DNA from: Ruania zhangjianzhongii
Lineage (GTDB): Bacteria > Actinomycetota > Actinomycetes > Actinomycetales > Beutenbergiaceae
NCBI RefSeq assembly: GCF_008000995.1
Contig: NZ_CP042828.1
Coordinates: 2,346,882 to 2,410,881 of the forward strand
Length of the DNA stretch: 64,000 nucleotides
Reading direction: 5' to 3'
This document shows, one piece after another, positions 61,578-64,000 of the stretch. A program made the translations under genes and the position numbers. Position 1 is the stretch's first letter. Every line of letters starts with the position of its first letter. Below the pieces are notes generated by a model. It was not told the origin of the DNA, did not search any database, and saw only the letters and a list, made by a program, of their open reading frames with translations.

Positions 61578-61620
61578 TGTCCTGCTCCTTTGCATCGAGG
61601 TTCCGGGAACGGTGAACGGC

Positions 61621-63033
61621 TTACGAAACGAGCGAGGCCAGGCTCGGGGGAGGAACGTCGTCGGCCTCGTGAATGGACTGCAGCAGCAGCGCGGTGAGCT
61701 CTTCGCGCACCTGCGCATAGGCGGGATCGCCATAGACCGACTGCAGCTCCGCCGGGTCGGTCTCGGTGTCGAAGAGCTCCCACTCCGGCTCGCGCGGGTC
61801 ATCGATGGCGCCGGTGATACCCAGCGCCTCCCCGTAGTAGTGGATCAGCTTGTACCGATCGGTGCGCACCCCGACGTGGGCGCCGACCCCGGCCTTGAGG
61901 TGCTCCCAGTACCGGTAGTAGATGTGCTCGCGCCAGTCCTGCGGCTGCTCACCACGGGCGATCGACCGCAGCGAGGCGCCCTGCATCCGGTCCGGCGCTT
62001 CGATGCCGGCGTAGTCCAGGAACGTCTGCGCCAGGTCCAGGTTCAGCGCCAGATCGTCAGAGACGGTGCCGGCCGGGATCTCCGCCGGGTAGCGCATCAC
62101 CAGCGGGATCCGCAGCGAGTCGGCGTACATGAACCGTTTGTCGAAGTAGCCGTGGTCGCCGAGGAAGAAGCCCTGGTCGCTGGCGTAAGTGACCAGCGTG
62201 CTGTCGTTCTGACCGGTGGCATCGAGGTGGTCCAGCAGCCGGCCGGTGGTGCGGTCCACGCCGGCCACACAGCGCAGGTAGTCGCCGATGTAGCGCTGAT
62301 AGAACCAGGAGGTGCGCTCGGCCTGGGAGTCGAACTCGGGGATGGTGGTCTTCGCGTCCAGCTCGTCCAGGTCCCGGCCCACCCGGATGATCGCTTCTTC
62401 GGCGGCGCGGGCGCGCCCGGAGTAGTCGTCGAACAGGGTCTCCGGCTCCGGGAACGTCACGCCCTGGTACAGGTGCTGCTCCTGTGGTCCGGGGAACCAG
62501 CGCCGGTGCGGGGCCTTGTGCCAGAGCAGCAGCAACCAGGGCTGATCGCCGTCCTGCTGCTCGAGCCAGTCCAGGGCGAGGTCAGTGAGGATGTCGGTGA
62601 CGTAGCCGGTGTGCTGGGTGCGGCCATCCGGGCCGATCAGCTCGGGATCGTCGTAGTCGCCCTGACCATCCAGCACCTGCCACTCGTCGAAGCCGACCGG
62701 ATCGTGCCCCGAACCGTGGCCGAGGTGCCACTTGCCGAACAGGGCGGTGCGGTAACCGGCGGCCTGCATCAGTGCCGGGAAGGTGGGCTGGGCCGAGTCG
62801 AAGCTCGTGGTCAGCGTCATCATTCCGTTGCGGTGACTGTGCGCACCGGTGAGGATTGCTGCCCGGGAGGGGGCGCAGAGGGCGTTGGTGCAGTCAGCCT
62901 GGTCGAACCGGATGCCCTCAGCGGCGATCCGGTCCAGGTGCGGAGTCTGGTTGAGCTGGCTGCCGTAGGCGCTCATCGCGTGCGCGGCGTGGTCATCGGT
63001 GAGGACGAACAGGATATTCGGGCGATCGGGCAC
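61621..63033 (-). CDS. Type I (formylglycine) sulfatase, apparently cytosolic
   Basis: This is a 470-residue sulfatase starting at GTG 63033 after GGAGGGAGG. The metal site starts with PNILFVLTDDHAAHAMS. The formylglycine motif is CAPSRAAILTG with Cys53 as the residue to be oxidised. FGKWHLGH, SDQGFFLGDHGYFDKRFMY and the YKLIHYY region follow the family order. There is no signal peptide, unlike many carbohydrate sulfatases, so it would desulfate imported compounds. It leads the importer-murQ operon. A formylglycine-generating enzyme must be encoded elsewhere. Confidence 0.88.
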   Translation of the reverse strand: MPDRPNILFVLTDDHAAHAMSAYGSQLNQTPHLDRIAAEGIRFDQADCTNALCAPSRAAILTGAHSHRNGMMTLTTSFDSAQPTFPALMQAAGYRTALFGKWHLGHGSGHDPVGFDEWQVLDGQGDYDDPELIGPDGRTQHTGYVTDILTDLALDWLEQQDGDQPWLLLLWHKAPHRRWFPGPQEQHLYQGVTFPEPETLFDDYSGRARAAEEAIIRVGRDLDELDAKTTIPEFDSQAERTSWFYQRYIGDYLRCVAGVDRTTGRLLDHLDATGQNDSTLVTYASDQGFFLGDHGYFDKRFMYADSLRIPLVMRYPAEIPAGTVSDDLALNLDLAQTFLDYAGIEAPDRMQGASLRSIARGEQPQDWREHIYYRYWEHLKAGVGAHVGVRTDRYKLIHYYGEALGITGAIDDPREPEWELFDTETDPAELQSVYGDPAYAQVREELTALLLQSIHEADDVPPPSLASLVS

Positions 63034-63372
63034 GGCTGCACCTCCCTCCAGGCGTTGCGCCGAGGGTAGGCATAGGAGGCCGGCCGAGTCGCGCACCAGC
63101 GGCCAGATGAAAGCGACGGCGGGTCTGGCCGGGCGTGGTGACGGAAAGTGATGCTCCGAGTGGGTGGGGCAGGTGTTCCCGGCAGGGCGCGGTGGCCGGC
63201 GGGGCCAAGCTGGAGCGCTTCCGCGGAAGCGCCTCAGTGCAGAATCTGACCCTCCGGAGCGTCGCGGGGTCTCGCCTGAGCCCGAGGGAAGCGCTCCGGT
63301 GCCCGCTCGACCTCAGGACGCTTCATGACAGCACGACACCGTGCATGGTATTAAATGCCCCGGCTGGAGTGT
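63034..63372. other. Regulatory region upstream of the sulfatase operon, downstream of GH13
   Basis: No gene is convincing in these 339 bases. They contain the 18-bp palindrome at 63215-63232, a further AGCGCT-centred site at 63287-63297, and GCACG-ACAC-CGTGC (63331-63344), which could be part of the end of the GH13 transcript. The only AT-rich patch is TTAAAT near 63350-63356. Confidence 0.5.
63215..63232. promoter_or_regulatory. 18-bp perfect palindrome, candidate LacI-type operator
   Basis: GCGCTTCCGCGGAAGCGC is a perfect palindrome. GGAGCGCTTCC at 63212-63222 recurs in inverted form (GGAAGCGCTCC) at 63287-63297. Actinobacterial LacI regulators of alpha-glucosides often bind GAAGCGCTTC-like sites. 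It lies about 180 bases upstream of the sulfatase start. Confidence 0.5.
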
Positions 63373-64000
63373 CTACTGCTCACCTGGGCGGTACAGCCAG
63401 ACGGCTTCCGCTGCGCGCAACGTGGCTGGATCACCGCCTGGTTGGGAGCGCCAGAGGGCCTCGGCGCCGGCGGGGCGCTTCAGCGGAAGCGCTTCAGTGC
63501 CGAAATTGATCTGAACCGCGAGGGCACCCCGGGTCAGAGTGAGCAGATCGTCGTGATGGTCGACGGCGGTGCTCACCGGGAGCGTGTCGCGCAGCCGGGC
63601 CCAGGTGGTCAGCAGGGAACGCCACCGGTTCAGGTGGCTGGTGTCGTTGCCGCGCTGCGTGGCGGCGGAGCCGTGTTCGGGCAGCGGGCCGTGGGCGAGC
63701 CAAGGTTCGGCACTCGAGAACCCGCGCCCGGGTTCGTCGGTCCACGGGATGGGGGAGCGGGCCCGGTCCCGACTGGCGTCCAGCTCACCGGCGCGGAGTG
63801 CGATCGGGTCCCGGGCGGTGCTCGGGTCGATCTCCAGATCGATCATGCCGAGCTCCTCGCCCTGGTAGAGCAGGTAGGGGCCGGGCATGGCGAGCACGGC
63901 GGCGGACAGGGCGAGGGCGCGGTCGGCACTGCCCAGGCGGGAGGCCGGGCGGGCGCGGTCATGGTTGGACAGGAACCAGCCGAATCTTCCGGCGGTGTCC
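63373..64000 (-). CDS. GH13 alpha-glucosidase/oligo-1,6-glucosidase, C-terminal part (cut by window edge)
   Basis: The last 209 residues are present and the frame stays open to the right edge. At the edge it reads FGWFLSNHDRARPASRLG, the fourth conserved GH13 region with the transition-state Asp. It is followed by AMPGPYLLYQGEELGM, which marks the oligo-1,6-glucosidase/alpha-glucosidase group. The C-terminal beta domain ends at residues VWLYRPGEQ. The enzyme releases glucose from alpha-glucosides. A GTG at 63897 is internal and not the start. The gene carries an operator-like palindrome near its 3' end. Confidence 0.9.
   Translation of the reverse strand, partial: DTAGRFGWFLSNHDRARPASRLGSADRALALSAAVLAMPGPYLLYQGEELGMIDLEIDPSTARDPIALRAGELDASRDRARSPIPWTDEPGRGFSSAEPWLAHGPLPEHGSAATQRGNDTSHLNRWRSLLTTWARLRDTLPVSTAVDHHDDLLTLTRGALAVQINFGTEALPLKRPAGAEALWRSQPGGDPATLRAAEAVWLYRPGEQ
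63475..63511. repeat. Diverged copy of the 63215-63251 operator-like segment inside the GH13 gene
   Basis: The 37 bases here match 63215-63251 at 31 positions, including GCGCTTC-GCGGAAGCGC and the following TCAGTGC. This copy lies in the 3' coding part of the GH13 gene, the other just beyond its end. It may be an intragenic operator or the remnant of a short duplication. Confidence 0.55.

Noticed and set aside
63135-63509. 124-codon plus-strand frame across the GH13 end and intergenic region
   Set aside because: It crosses palindromes and the antisense of GH13, lacks a ribosome site and has no family resemblance.
1-64000. tRNA, rRNA, insertion sequences, integrases or phage genes
   Set aside because: I looked for tRNA-like cloverleaf arms, transposase motifs and terminal inverted repeats and found none that stood up. 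A tRNA scan would be decisive.

Overview
The window is a high-G+C stretch with strong G/C preference at third codon positions, GTG starts and Shine-Dalgarno-led operons. Together with ABC importers whose ATPase is not linked, DauR/YheO-, LacI-, IclR- and GntR-type local regulators, this suggests a saprophytic actinobacterium, probably of the Micrococcales. No rRNA, tRNA, CRISPR array, insertion sequence or phage gene was recognised. The genus is not determined.

Layout. (1) 128-3467, minus: a NodB-fold hydrolase, an NCS1 nucleobase permease and a YheO/DauR-type regulator. (2) 3611-9577, plus: a lipoprotein-dependent sugar-type importer, an M20 deacylase, a D-serine-dehydratase-like PLP/zinc enzyme and RidA, which looks like an import and D-amino-acid breakdown unit. 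(3) 9608-17494: a sugar-acid block with SDR, DHDPS-family lyase and enolase-superfamily dehydratase on the minus strand, divergent from IclR, a sugar epimerase/dehydrogenase and a second importer. (4) 17510-21336: LysR divergent from a nucleobase-type amidohydrolase and an NCS2 permease. (5) 21401-24352, minus: cstA, a 92-residue protein ending in Cys-Cys, and an ArsA/Get3-type ATPase, with overlapping genes. (6) 24603-32636: LacI, an FAD-dependent oxidoreductase and a complete peptide/nickel-type ABC importer. (7) 32843-38454: a complete ribose-type (CUT2) importer converging on manA-lacI, with the same perfect 12-bp palindrome at both outer ends. (8) 38618-38956: an isolated PemK/MazF-like toxin. 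(9) 39253-43982: a two-module Lrp regulator divergent from a Gfo/Idh oxidoreductase and a GH89 alpha-N-acetylglucosaminidase. (10) 44283-50574: creatininase family, importer, an unrecognised 414-residue protein, RidA and GntR. (11) 50780-57392: IclR divergent from a fourth importer with a mannonate-dehydratase-like enzyme and a PanE-like reductase. (12) 57453-63033, minus: cytosolic sulfatase, a fifth importer and MurQ. (13) The right edge cuts a GH13 alpha-glucosidase.

Five of the importers (CUT1 type) consist only of a binding lipoprotein and two permeases. They must borrow an ATPase, presumably an MsiK-like one elsewhere in the genome. Each sits with its own regulator and two or more catabolic enzymes, so the window reads as a string of interchangeable uptake-and-breakdown cassettes for sugars, amino sugars, sugar acids and amino-acid derivatives. 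Operator-like palindromes are visible in front of most of them.
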